Source: Limonium bicolor
Lineage: Eukaryota > Streptophyta > Magnoliopsida > Caryophyllales > Plumbaginaceae
DNA: 64,000 nt
Reading direction: 5' to 3'
NCBI GenBank assembly: GCA_023374045.1
Contig: CM041777.1
Location: 459,352,251-459,416,250 of the forward strand
The notes beneath the pieces were generated by a model. It was given only the letters and a program-made list of their open reading frames with translations, was not told the origin of the DNA and ran no database searches. Of this stretch, positions 25,357 to 37,258 are shown piece after piece (position 1 is the first letter of the stretch; every line of letters starts with the position of its first letter). A program made the translations under genes and the position numbers.

Positions 25357-26606
25357 CACTAGTGGAAAAAATGTTTTAAACCACGGTTATTTTGCTTATA
25401 TACCACGGTTAGGAACCGTGGTTTATGCTCCCGTCGCATATAGAAAATTGTCTATATACCACGGTTATCAACCGTGGTATAAAAGTAGACTATATACCAC
25501 GGTTCTCTCCTTAACCGTCGTTTAAGGCCGTTTTTGGACGCGGTCCTTAACGATTTTAAACGACGGTTAAGGAGAGAACCGTGGTATAAAGCCCTTTTAT
25601 ATGACGGTTAAAGGTCAAAACCGTGGTTTATTATCTATAAAATCAACGAATAAACCACGGTTATACATATAACCGTGGTTTATAGTCTATGAAATTTTTT
25701 CAAAATCGCCAGCGATTCAGAAGCGCCGCTTCGCAGATATCAAACACAGCACAGAAGAGAATGAGAGGCTAGAACATGTGTGTTCCTTGTTTGCGATTTA
25801 TGGTTGCAAAATAATGAGTGAAGAATGGCGTAGTATGTTCCTTGTTCGCGGTGGGTTGCAAAATTACCGTGAAGTTGAAGAGAATGAAGAACGGAGGCGT
25901 AGGTTATGTACCTTGTTCGCCGGTTATGTTGCAAAAATTACAGTGAGAATGAGTGAGTGAGGACGAGCATGTTCCTTGTTCGCAAGTGTAAGCTGCAAAA
26001 ATTACAGAAAAACAAGAGAATGAGTGAGGAAGAGCATGTTCCTTGTTCGCGGTTTAGGATTGCAAAAATTACCGTGAGCTAGTTGAAGAGAATGAAGAAT
26101 AGTTGCAGAGCATGTTCGTCGGTTTGGGTTCTAAAATTATCGTGAGGTTGAAGAGAATGAAGAAGAGTTGCAGAGCTCGTCGGTTTGGGTTCCAAAATTA
26201 TCGTGAAGAGAATGAAGAAGAAGAGTGCGTCGACATATATGAGAATAGAGAGAAAGCGCCGCGTTAAATTTCGGCCGAAAATTAAAATTCCCGCCTAGAT
26301 TATATACCACGGTTGATCAAAAAACCGTGGTTTAATATAGCAAGATGTGCAATATAAATGACGGTTGCCTAGGAACCGTGGTATATAGTTACCTTATATA
26401 CGACGGTTCTTGAAGAACCGTGGTATATTCACTCCGGCATGTACTATATACCACGGTTCCCCTGAAAACCGTGGTATATAACACTCTGGAATGCACCTTA
26501 AACGACGGTTTCTATTAAAACCGTGGTTTATAAACTTTAAACCACGGTTTTCCACTTAACCGTGGTTTAAACGCCGTCATTAAAAACATTTTTTCTACTA
26601 GTGGTT
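25354..26606. mobile_element. Non-autonomous CACTA (En/Spm-type) transposon with GTT target duplications
   Basis: The element runs 25357-26603. It begins CACTAGTGGAAAAAATG and ends CATTTTTTCTACTAGTG, inverted termini of the CACTA superfamily, and is flanked by the 3-bp duplication GTT (25354-25356, 26604-26606). Both subterminal zones are filled with copies of ACCACGGTTA or TAACCGTGGT in both orientations, the presumed transposase-binding arrays. It is 1,247 bp long and has no transposase, so it would need a partner. A perfect 32-bp inverted repeat lies at 25493-25524 and 25557-25588. The interior is a purine-rich minisatellite. Confidence 0.93.
25745..26235 (+). repeat. Minisatellite cargo of the CACTA element, units of ~57-73 bp
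   Basis: Seven irregular units contain GAAGAGAATGAAGAA, GAGCATGTTCCTTGTTCGC and TTGCAAAATTACCGTGA. Anchors GTTCCTTG/GTTCGTCG fall near 25782, 25839, 25912, 25971, 26038, 26111 and 26180. Related phrases occur in the family A LTRs (4150-5300 and 55860-56150). Confidence 0.8.
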
Positions 26607-26737
26607 GTCTCCTAAGGTTCAGGCCCCAACCACGGTCGACTACCACTTGAAAGTGGTTCAATTATTCTCGATGCCCCAAAGGTGGCGGTACTTTGTAAAA
26701 AAATGAATCTCAACCAAAATCAAAAATATCATCAAAA
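26604..26737. other. Short non-coding remainder of the Tat-like interior
   Basis: It connects the CACTA element to the tandem arrays and is presumably continuous with the sequence left of 25357. Nothing coding is seen. Confidence 0.4.
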
Positions 26738-26791
26738 TCCATGGCACTCTCATAGGCCCTCTGGTCCATGGCGCTTTCATAGGCCCTCTGG
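26738..26791 (+). repeat. 27-bp tandem repeat x 2
   Basis: TCCATGGCACTCTCATAGG plus CCCTCTGG is repeated once with two base changes. Confidence 0.9.
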
Positions 26792-26800
26792 TAAAAGTAA

Positions 26801-27074
26801 GCACCGGCCAACGAGCCGCAGACACTTGTGCCTTGAAAGAAAGCACCGGCCAATGAGCCGCAGACTATATGCCTTGAAAGAAAGCACCGGCCAACGAGCC
26901 GCAGGCTATATGCCTTGAAAGAAAGCACCGGCCAGTGAGCCGCAGGCTATATGCCTTGAAAGAAAGCACCGGCCAGTGAGCCGCAGGCTATATGCCTTGA
27001 AAGGACGCACCGGCTAGTGAGCCGCAGGCTATATGCCTTGAAAGAAAGCACCGGCCAACGAGCCGCAGGCTATA
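26801..27074 (+). repeat. 41-bp minisatellite, about 7 units, interrupted by a solo LTR
   Basis: The unit reads GCCTTGAAAGAAAGCACCGG then CCAACGAGCCGCAGGCTATAT, with AACG/AATG/AGTG variants. The first unit is partial. The array is cut at CTATA by the LTR at 27075, and two further units follow the LTR at 32327-32413. Confidence 0.95.
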
Positions 27075-30000
27075 TGTAACACCCCTACTCAAATCGGCTC
27101 CTAATCATCTTACTTAACATTATAATCGCAGCGGTAATCTCAACAATTGAACTACTGGTGTCACCGTTCTTACTCGCCCTTACGAGTAATAACGTGCTTA
27201 CTGATATATTCTTAAATACGAAACAATTTCCCACAGTGACAATAAGAGATAGATCTATCCTTCCCAAACCAATATAAAATACATTCACAATGAGCATTAT
27301 AAGTATCCCAATCCTATACATGTTTCTAAGTTCGTATCAAAATGCAACAGTGCATATTAAAACATCTGTAATTAAACTACCCAGCGCGTCCCTCTCTTTG
27401 CCGACACCGGAAGCTGCATACCTGCAAAAATGGTTGTTTGTGGTATGGAATCAGCCTCTGCTGAGTATGTTACTACATGACCGTCATGCCCCCTCGGACC
27501 CTCAGTTATTTGGTCGAGGGCATGCAATTCATTTTCATGCAAATAGTTTAATGTTAAAACTGTAAAGCAACAATATATATTGCAGTAAACTCAAATAACA
27601 AACAAGCCCCCGGCTTCACACATCGCATCGTAATAAACCACTGAAAGCGTTACAGCGCTTATATGAGTACAGAGACTCCATTCCAACAAACACTTAATAG
27701 TTCATAATTGAGTTCGGCGACTCACTCGACCAAACAACCCACCATAATCTACACATGAGTACAGCGACTTGACACAACCAGTTCACAACACACAATATGA
27801 GCACAATGGCTCGTTCATACAAATCCACCAACATACCACACATAACCACAAAGCACAACCAATGAACAACAAGGCGAAACAACGAGAATTATAAACGAGT
27901 ATAAACTCTCGTCCTTGGCATGCAAGCCCAAATAATGTTCGCCTAATGTATGAGTTAATATAGTCGTTCGTAATTGTTCAGTCATGTCTAATGACAACGT
28001 CTCGTTAGAACGACGTGTCTCTATGTTACCCATCTCGTATGGCGGGTCACCCAAGGCAGTAGCCACTCCAGCGGTAGAGTCTCCGACCTACGAACAATCT
28101 GTAGTTCGTTGGAAATTTATCCTGATACTTACGGTTACCACACGGTATCCTAGTATCGTTAATGGATCACAGTTCACAGCAAGAGCCACATCCTCTTGAT
28201 AAACTTATCTATACCATCGCATCGTTTTATTATTTTTCCTAACACAACAGACTAAGGTCGTTAGTCCAATCCTGAGTATGTCGACTCGGGATCTAGTGTT
28301 AGATACGAGAGCGGTGTTAAAGAGGCCAATGCTCCGTATATAAGTCTCAGGTATATATATATATATATCTTATTATCCTGATGCTACAACGTTTTACTTA
28401 CGTTCCTTATGTTACACATATAGGATAGCATCATTGTCGCTAGTTCGTTTTATAATATGTTCATATATACGAACGGTACTGTTATCGTACAACAGTAATA
28501 ATAAAGCAGCATTAATACACAACTCAAGCATATTAATTCACACAAGTAGACATTCAATCTTATCACAAATTTTCACACAATGTCTGAACTGAGGAAATCC
28601 TCAGAGACAATCAAGCCACATAAATAACATACCGTTCACCCTGAAAGTATTACGGTGGAGTATGATTCAGCTAGATCCGATGCTCCTCGTGTCGTCTCTA
28701 ACAATCTATCAATATGCATCACACTATGCATCAGCATCTCATACTAACAACACACTACGGTACCCCGTACCATTGCTAATCCATCCCGGTTTATTCCCCG
28801 TCACTAACTGATAACGTTTGTCGGGTTTTCGGTTTAACTCGGGATTTGGAACAACGTCATACTTCATGCGTGGTTACGTCGAGTATATTAATATACTTAA
28901 CTTTAAACGTTTGTTACAACATGTAATTTAATACACATTTGTATATTGTATAGCTTGTCACTATATTGCATGTATAATCTTAATCCTTTATTATACATCT
29001 CACCTTAGTATTTATTTTTCCTATGGTTTGTTTTTCCACCATCCATTTTAATACATGGTTTTCTAACCATAGTATATATTCATCCTTATATACATTTTTC
29101 TAGTATGTGTACATATTTACCACATAGGTAATTCCATGAGTTATAAATTCTTATATTATATGTTACATTTTTATCATCTTTTATTAGATGCCTTTTCCCC
29201 TTTAGTTGTACTATATTGTACAACTTATATTAAGATTATTATCCTAATATTATGTAACATTTTATGTTGTATCTTAACAACTCCCAAGGTTTAATTAACA
29301 AATTCCTTGGTTTATGAATCCTATTTATTTATAGTTTGTCACATTACTTAATGTGAATATTCTTACTTTTATTAATTCCATCTAAACAAATAATTGTTAT
29401 AACATTTATAACATTATAGACTTAGTCTAGAATTCATTTTCCAACCTTTAATATTTCGGTACAGCCCTTGAATTTATTTAAATTCTATTTTGACCACATA
29501 ACATTATGTAATGTTAAACCATGTACTAATATCATATATTATGATATTTTTATTCCCTTTAATTTATAACATATAGTTTTTATGCAAAACTATTTATTAT
29601 TGCCGCATGGGCACCATATAAAAACCATATTCTTTTCATATACCATACTCTCCTTTATTTACAAATTCACCCCATTATTTATACCATGTTATATATGTCA
29701 TAAAATATAACATTTTAACTTATAAAATGGTATAACTTATGGTTATATTTTTTTGTAAATTCCGAACAGACCCAATATTATTCTATAATTATCATTTGGC
29801 CCAATTTATAACATATAGTTTGATAATAACATTAAAACTATATATTATGCACATATCTCATTAAATACCCTTATATAATTCTAAAAATCACCAAAGGGTT
29901 ATAATTACCCTTACTAACCCATATATAATCGGTTATTACCATTTCACCACATCTTTTATTTCAAAGTGTCATAATGACATAATAACAATATTATACATAT

Positions 30001-32331
30001 ATAGTTCATTCTAATTCCAAAATCAACTCAATAAATTCCTAATAGCCCATGGGTGTTTATAATACCATTTTACACCCTTTATTTTCGGTAATAACATATT
30101 CACCACATATGTTATAAAATATTTACAATTAAATACATAACTTATTATAAAACCTTAAATAAGTTACCTAACTTATTTAATTTGGTCAAAACCTACCATA
30201 TGGTCAAGGTTGACCACCTTAATATTTCCTTGACCATTAATTTCTATATATTACGGTTTACACCCATAACTTTCATAAATTACCATTTAACCCCAAAACT
30301 TTATATAATCTTATAATTTTTATATAAACTCCTTTAAATCTCCAATTTTTGACTATATCCTTTTATAGCCCCCAAATTATAATTTAATTACACTATAACC
30401 CCAATAATATGCGGTAATGCATATTTAGCACCTAAACTTAATTAAAAGCTTATAAATGCATAAATAAAATGGCCTAAAGTACATGGCATTATTACAAACA
30501 TTGGCTTATAAAATAAATTACACATAAATGTCCATAAAAGCCTTAAACTCTCGGCCCTTACACATATGTTTTCTTTATTTACCAATTTTCCACATAATGT
30601 CTTAAATTTGACAATTATGCTAATTAATTTGTTATAAAATTTACTAAACCATTCCTTAATCACCTAAGGTCAAAATAAGACCTTAAATACCTTGTTCACT
30701 CACGGCACAATTTATATAAATATGTATAAGCACATATTAATATACCAAGTGAAGGTTTAAGTGATTTATACCTTGTTTTTGCCTAGTATATGCCTTGTTT
30801 GGCCACGGCTGTATGGAGATCTATTTTCCACAGCTTAGTTTACATGTTTTCAAACAGCAATTAAGGCATGATTAGTCTCCAAGCAAGATCTAACCATAAG
30901 AAGTGTTTAATGTCAATTTTCAAGGTAAAATTTACCTTAGAACACCAAGGTATACAAGGTTGATCTCGGCCTGTATTTACAGTAGGCAAAGAGTGTTAAA
31001 AGAGCTACTAAAACCAAGCTTTAAACTGGTATAACTCAGATTAGAAGATAGCTAATCTTTACCTTGTTTAAAATGCCTAAAATGGTGTTTTTGGCTTGGA
31101 TCTGGTTATACTTCGAAGCTCTTGATGTACCAACTGGATAAGTATGTTAAGATGAAGATTATAAGCTTAGAAACAAAGTTTCACAGCCGAATTTGAAGGG
31201 AATCAAAAGATATGTGCTTAAAGCACATTTTTATACCTTAAGGACAAGATTAGCTTCCTCCACCTTCTTCCCTTGTTAATGTCGAGATACACCCTCCATT
31301 TAACCTCCAAAACAACCTAAGAACATTGATGGAAGTGGTTGATACTTTGCTCCATTGAAAGAGGAAGAAATTGTGAAGAAAATGAACATTTAAAGGCCTA
31401 ATTAGCTTACCAAGATCAATTGGTGTTCTTCTCTGAGTATGGCTTGTTAGCCACGGTTTTGGAGCAGAAAATGAGAGGTTGAAGGAGCTGCTGTCGGCTG
31501 AGGTTGAAGGTGAGTGAAGAAGAATGATTAATTTAGCTTTTAAGACATTATTTGCTACTTTTGGAATAATAACTTGATGAGTCACCAAATTGATTGAATA
31601 ACTGATTGAAGATTGATAATCAAGTGGGTACTACAGCTGTATGAAATCGGCTGGCTTTGGTCAAGGCAATAAGTGAGCTTTGACCATGGTTTAAGTTAAA
31701 TTAAGTATTTAAGTGTTATTTTTGGGTACTATTCATACTAAATTGCCAATTTTTGATTTTATTTTTAAACTTTGATTTAGAATTTATAATATAGTCTAAC
31801 ATGTCACATTAATGTTATAAAGAACTTATTATAGTCTTTACAGTGACAAAAGTCATTATCTTAGAGCTCATAGACGAAAAACGCGCTTTAAGGAATTTCA
31901 ATGCACATTTTGAGTCGCAGGGTGTTTCTGAGCTCTGTTTTCTTTGAGAACAGTTTTTTTGTGTTCCTTACATGATATTTGATCATGGTTTCCAATTTTA
32001 TATCATTTAGAGGTCGTTTGACCTTTAAGGTATTCTTAGAGCACATTTTTGCCCTACTTGACCTTGAAGCATGTAAATGCCTGTTCTTTGTGTTGGAGTG
32101 TTTTCCAACAATTGTAACATGTTTAGTAATGTGTTAATAAGCTTAGGACAAATTTTTAGATCCTAAGAAGTTCACTTGGGTATTTATTTACCCTAAACAG
32201 TCAAAGGGTGCAACATCTTGCTCTGTGTTGACCACTATTGTTCTCAGTTGACTTTTAAGGCATGTTTAGGCCTTAATCAATATGATTAAATATTTAATCC
32301 ATATTTTATTAGTTTGGGGTATTTCACTATA
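27070..32331 (-). mobile_element. Solo LTR (5.25 kb) with CTATA target duplications, family C
   Basis: The LTR runs 27075-32326, begins TGTAACACCCC and ends GGGGTATTTCA, and is flanked by CTATA on both sides (27070-27074, 32327-32331). With no internal region it is a solo LTR left by recombination between two LTRs. By analogy with the LTRs at 664 and 62861 it is oriented on the minus strand. The content is AT-rich and non-coding. It has TACCTGCAAAAA at 27419 but a weaker version of the C/G-rich module. Frames of 60-112 codons on both strands show no domain. Confidence 0.9.
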
Positions 32332-33241
32332 TGCCTTGAAAGAAAGCACCGGCCAGTGAGCCGCAGGCTATATGCCTTGAAAGAAAGCACCGGCCAACGA
32401 GCCGCAGGCTATATGTAACACCCCTACTCAAATCGGCTCCTAATCATCTTACTTAACATTATAATCGCAGCGGTAATCTCAACAATTGAACTACTGGTGT
32501 CACCGTTCTTACTCGCCCTTACGAGTAATAACGTGCTTACTGATATATTCTTAAATACGAAACAATTTCCCACAGTGACAATAAGAGATAGATCTATCCT
32601 TCCCAAACCAATATAAAATACATTCACAATGAGCATTATAAGTATCCCAATCCTATACACGTTTCTAAGTTCGTATCAAAATGCAACAGTGCATATTAAA
32701 ACATCTGTAATTAAACTACCCAGCGCGTCCCTCTCTTTGCCGACACCGGAAGCTGCATACCTGCAAAAATGGTTGTTTGTGGTATGGAATCAGCCTCTGC
32801 TGAGTATGTTACTACATGACCGTCATGCCCCCTCGGACCCTCAGTTATTTGGTCGAGGGCATGCAATTCATTTTCATGCAAATAGTTTAATGTTAAAACT
32901 GTAAAGCAACATATATATTGCAGTAAACTCAAACAAACAAGCCCCCGGCTTCACACATCGCATCGTAATAAACCACTGAAAGCGTTACAGCGCTTATATG
33001 AGTACAGAGACTCCATTCCAACAAACACTTAATAGTTCATAATTGAGTTCGGCGACTCACTCGACCAAACAACCCACCATAATCTACACATGAGTACAGC
33101 GACTCGACACAACCAGTTCACAACACACAATATGAGCACAATGGCTCGTTCATACAAATCCACCAACATACCACACATAACCACAAAGCACAACCAATGA
33201 ACAACAAGGCGAAACAACGAGAATTATAAACGAGTATAAAC
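32327..33241 (-). repeat. Duplicated junction: two 41-bp units plus the first 828 bp of the family C LTR
   Basis: 32327-32413 holds two minisatellite units, and 32414-33241 repeats 27075-27903 with only a handful of differences (for example TATACATG/TATACACG, GACTTGACAC/GACTCGACAC, two small indels). The copy stops at CGAGTATAAAC and is followed, after about ten bases, by the Tat-like LTR. Because array and LTR border are copied together, this is a tandem duplication, not a second insertion. Confidence 0.85.
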
Positions 33242-33251
33242 GAGTAGAACT

Positions 33252-33812
33252 TGTGGGACTGATGAGAAGGGCAAGAATGCGACGAAGACAAAAGGACAAA
33301 GCTGTCCAGACCTTAGACCCCGGCCCAGACCCTGAGCCTCCTTCAGGACCCTGTTCGGGCTCCAATTTGGGCACCAAGCATCATTCCGGGTCCTATGCCC
33401 CATGACCGGGTCCTATATCCCGGCCCCGTACCCCATGATTGGGTCCCATATTCCGGCCCCGTGCTCCATGACCAGATCCCGTGTCCCACACTTTGGGACT
33501 GGAAGGCTTTACAAGGAGAAAAGTGCCAAAAATAGGAGGGTTGCTCCAATAAAGTGATACCGCATGTACAAGGGTTAAGAGATAGAATTCACCACAAAAA
33601 GTCTATAAATAGAGATGGGGGGTTCATTTGTAAAGGGACACAACATTAGAAGAGAAAGAAAGCTCCAAGAAGCTCTCTAAACTTGTAATACCAAAAGAAG
33701 GAATAAAGATATTGTCTTGAAGTGGATGTAGGTTGGATCATTGGCCGAACCACTATAACTCTCGGTGTTCTATTAGTTTGTGAGATTGGAGGAACCAAAT
33801 TATGTATTTTCA
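33252..33812 (+). repeat. Second LTR of the Tat-like element (561 bp)
   Basis: It begins TGTGGGACTG and ends TGTATTTTCA; a TATA box TATAAATA is at 33604-33611. It is about 98% similar to 14799-15372, including the C/G-rich repeats. No primer site follows, as expected for a 3' LTR or a solo LTR. The left border abuts the truncated family C LTR, where a polypurine tract would be expected but is missing. Confidence 0.8.
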
Positions 33813-34500
33813 TATATGTTTCACCATATAAGGCTTAAACATACATCATATAAATAATATTAATACACCAAAAACAATAAAAATACATCACAAAAAATAG
33901 TAATATTCCACAAAACACTATTGATTTTATCAGTTTTGAAGTTTGTTATATGATTCACCACTCATTAGTTAGTGAATCAAAAGACCAAAATTAGTGAATC
34001 ATATAGCAATTTAGTGTATCATCGTAAACATATAAATAATACACCATAAAAAAAATACATCACAAAACAATGATAATACTCCATAAAACAATAATGATTT
34101 TTATCGGTTTCGAAGTTTGATATCTAATTTAGCATTTATTAGTTAATGAATCATAACATCTATTTTAATGAACCATAATATTGAAAAAATGAATCCTATC
34201 ATCAATGTAGTGTATCATCATAAACATATAATAATAAAAACATTAAACAATAATACAACAAAAAAACAAGAATTGACATGTAAGAAAAATACATGATTCA
34301 TCATATAAGGTTTAAAATACGTCATATAACCATAATAATACACCACACAACAATAAGGATTTTTTTATTGGTTCTGAAGTTTATTATCTAATTGACCACT
34401 TATTAGTTAATGAATCATAATAACATTTTTAATGAATCATAATATCATAATTAAAGAATCATAACATCATTTTAGTGTATCATCATAAACATATAAAACT
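33813..34500. repeat. AT-rich degenerate tandem repeat, about three units of 175-255 bp
   Basis: Anchor phrases recur in order: TTTTGAAGTTTG (33937), TTTCGAAGTTTG (34106) and GTTCTGAAGTTTA (34361), each followed by TTATTAGTTARTGAATCA and later CATCATAAACATATA (34019, 34213, 34482). A similar phrase set lies left of the Tat-like element at 14700-14790. No coding frame. Confidence 0.65.
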
Positions 34501-34769
34501 AATGTTTTTAAAGTTGTCAAAACTTATTCATGACTAGTGTTGTTTTGAAGAGCTGAAATTTAGGTGAATAATGTTATATTTTTTTATTTTAAATTTATAT
34601 TTTGAAAGTTACAACAATTTTTATAAAAACAATTAAAAATGGACAATTCAACAGCTCATTTAGTAGCTGACTGGGCTGCTACATGTATGTCACATACCGT
34701 ACTTGGTGCAGACCAACCCTGTAGTCGGAATTGCCCTATAATACTGATGCACTAAATATAAAGAGATTA
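34501..34769. other. AT-rich spacer
   Basis: No gene or clear repeat seen; it separates the tandem repeats from the MITE. Confidence 0.4.
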
Positions 34770-35200
34770 TTGATTTAAGGGAAAATTCACGAGATACCCC
34801 TGTTTTCTTTCGTAATTCACAATATACCCCTGTGATTTTAGTAATTTAACTTTAAACATGCTTAAATGTTGTCCAAAATTGATGACACTTTACATGGACG
34901 ATACTAAAGTGTTATATTTTGGTCCATTATCAAATTTGAAGTTTTTTAAGCTCACATGTGACCAGTGGGACCCAATGAACAGTCACATATTCATTGGGTC
35001 CCACAAGTCACATGTGAGCTTAAAAAGCTTCAAATTTGATATTGGACCAAAATATAACACTTTAGCATCGTCCATGTAAAGTTTCATCAATTTTGGACAA
35101 CATTTAAGCATGTTTAAAGTTGAATTACGAAAATCATAGGGGTATATTGTGAATTACGAAAGAAAACAATGGGTATATCGTGAATTTTCCCTTGATTTAA
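34770..35200. mobile_element. Foldback MITE with 9-bp target duplications (Mutator-type)
   Basis: The element runs 34779-35191 (413 bp) and is flanked by TTGATTTAA at 34770-34778 and 35192-35200. It is an almost complete inverted repeat: GGGAAAATTCACGAGATACC at the left end pairs with the right end, and pairing continues to the centre, where CCCAATGAA and TTCATTGGG flank a short loop near 34974-35000. Full-length terminal inverted repeats with a 9-bp duplication indicate a Mutator-like (MULE) derived element. The 73-codon frame at 34858-35079 is a by-product of the palindrome. Confidence 0.93.
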
Positions 35201-36229
35201 TTATAAGTAGATATAAAGGCTCATCCAAAACAAAATCTTTTATCTTAGCTTTTAATCTATTTCATGCATTGTTTGTTTTGGTATATTTATGATTATTTCT
35301 ATTGGACTCATTTATCACTGTAATATTGAAGGACACAGAATCTAGATGAACCCAAATAGAGTCCACCTAAATAAATTATAAACATAACATTAAATATAGA
35401 CAATGGGTGAATGTAGTCGCTAGTAGTCAGTTACCACTGAAAGATGAAATACAACTTAATAAGTCATTTGTCCCAATCGAGCAAATACAAGACTAGCTAC
35501 CTCGTATTAGTTAAAATATTAACAAAGGAAATCACTATTACAAAATAACCAATCTCGCTAATTTTAATAATAATTTTCATCCATGAAACCAAACATTTGA
35601 TTTAGAAGTTTTTTCCGTAAACAAAGTACTAGATTAGGCTGAGCCAAATAAGTACATACCTAAAGTCCTTCTAACAAGTCGAACCAAAACATCCGTGATT
35701 AGCGAGTTACGACCATCATAAAGGACACTTACAGGCCACCCCACCCGCATTCTTCCTCGACCACCCAACCCTCACCCCAAACAAACCAACCCACACCCAC
35801 CGGTATTCCATGCGCAAAAGGTCCCTTCCTTGAGCCTGCGTAACCAGGAGAGAAGTAGTAGATGCCATAATTATCTTCAAAACGACATCACACGAACCTG
35901 CTATCCAAACCGCTAACCGACTCCAATAAAAACTATCAACAACCACCATCAACACCCAAGATGCTGCCCTACTCCACTGGAAACATAAAAACCTAAGATT
36001 GACATAGAAACTAAACATTATAGCTAGATCAACACTAATCCGATGATGAAGCTAACAAGACACATAGCCAAATCTTCTAGATACTTAGGCTGTGTCCATA
36101 CCAAAATACCTAGAAAGATGTTTTATCACCCTCCATGTTAGTTCTGACGTGCACTCAGAACCTTATTCTCCCTCCCCTTTTTGAGCTCAATTATCTGATT
36201 AGTCGAGGATAAATTGGGCGGTGCAGGAC
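35201..36229. other. Unassigned stretch, possibly continuing the relic to its right
   Basis: No reliable domain was found. A 100-codon minus frame at 35716-36018 is Trp/Val/Leu-rich and could be decayed LINE sequence downstream of the DUF4283 relic, but no endonuclease motif can be read. Confidence 0.35.
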
Positions 36230-37141
36230 TAACAAACGCCTTCTTCTTCCCTTTCCTCCTCGCCTCTGCCAACTACAGATCCCAATACTCTACCTTTATA
36301 GCATCCAGATAAATCTTACTAAATTTCCTCTTGTGCAAACCACCTGAGGAGTTGGGGAGATCAGTTCTCTGGCTCTATAAAGCAGTCGGAAGGCATGGGC
36401 GATTGGCCCAGACAAACGGGGTAAAAAGGACACTGGTGCCCAAACTTGCTGATGTTCCACCTGTAGAGGCAAACTCCATGGATCCATGCTGCTGGATCTC
36501 TTGCGAGCATGGTCGCGCCTGGTAGACCTCAGTTGAGAGCCACATGTCGTATAAGATTCTTCGTTTATCCATCGGCCAAAGCATTGAACATGCAGCTGTA
36601 GTATGTGTGAAGAAACCATATATAGAGCATATCAGTGACATATTGTCATAGATTATTGTAAAGGTACTTTTCCATCAACCAGCATTGGAAGAATGCACAA
36701 GATTGGTACTTGGACATTGAGCAAGACCTTAAGGCACCAATACTTGAAACCCAAAGCTTCTTCATCCTCAACTGAACCATAAAATCGAACAAGCTTCTAC
36801 GAAGCCTGCCTCACAAACTTTAGAGTATGGTGGTGGCGAGGGATGTCATATACTCGGACTTAAAATGAGATCCATGTAAACTCTTGCTGAGAGATGGCCT
36901 TGGTTGGATCGAGAGCTTGGATGGAAAAAAGATTGTTGTTAACGGTCCAAGGACCTTTAACTCGAACAAATTCCATGGCATCAAGGGTTTCAAACTAAAA
37001 AACAAACATGTTATGACCCACCTCAATAAAATTAAAACCTCCAAAGACTGTCCAGCACCCTTGCAAGAGAGTGCCATAGAGGTCACACAAATGGGGATTA
37101 ATGAGAATAGTTGGGCAAGGGCCAAAACGATCAGAAGCTAA
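36230..37141 (-). pseudogene. DUF4283 / zinc-knuckle relic (plant LINE ORF1-like or At4g02000-like)
   Basis: Minus-strand frames, shifted several times, spell the DUF4283 pattern from about 37080 down: NMFVF, FETLDAMEFVRVKGPWTVNN, FSIQALDPTKAI, EFTWISF, VRVYDIP. Near 36588-36632 a knuckle reads CSIYGFFTHTTAAC, matching CX2CX4HX4C with the second Cys changed to Tyr. A basic tail (EARRKGKKKAFV) follows near 36240-36280. In plants this domain pair is found in the first ORF of L1-like LINEs and in dispersed orphan copies; which one this is cannot be told. Clearly broken. Confidence 0.65.
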
Positions 37142-37258
37142 GCGGATACCTTTGACAATTATTGAGTCCATGACATGAGGGGGTTAAGAGCAGAGTTTGA
37201 GTATTGAGTATTGAGACGATGATGCAATAGATTAATTAAGAGTCATAAGAGGAAGGAA

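Larger units (their letters stand above)
14799..33812 (+). mobile_element. Composite Tat-like non-autonomous LTR element with nested insertions (proposed)
   Basis: Two LTRs of about 570 bp, roughly 98% similar by eye, lie in the same orientation at 14799-15372 and 33252-33812, with a primer site after the first. Between them are non-coding leader and minisatellites, and insertions that must be younger: LTR block 17284-21835, CACTA 25357-26603 and solo LTR 27075-32326. The sequence on both outer sides belongs to a similar AT-rich repeat (phrases ATGATTCATCA, AATAATACATCA). Against this, no 5-bp target duplication is seen (TGGTA against TATAT), and the 3' LTR abuts a truncated foreign LTR, so a deletion has to be assumed. 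Two independent LTRs remain possible. Confidence 0.45.

Noticed and set aside
26801..27074. CRISPR-like array
   Set aside because: 41-bp units are directly contiguous with no unique spacers; a plant minisatellite.
27085..33217. Identical small frames at 27085-27882 and 32424-33217
   Set aside because: Identity comes from the duplicated LTR segment, not from protein conservation.
34858..35079. 73-codon frame
   Set aside because: Lies inside the MITE palindrome; a by-product of inverted repeats.
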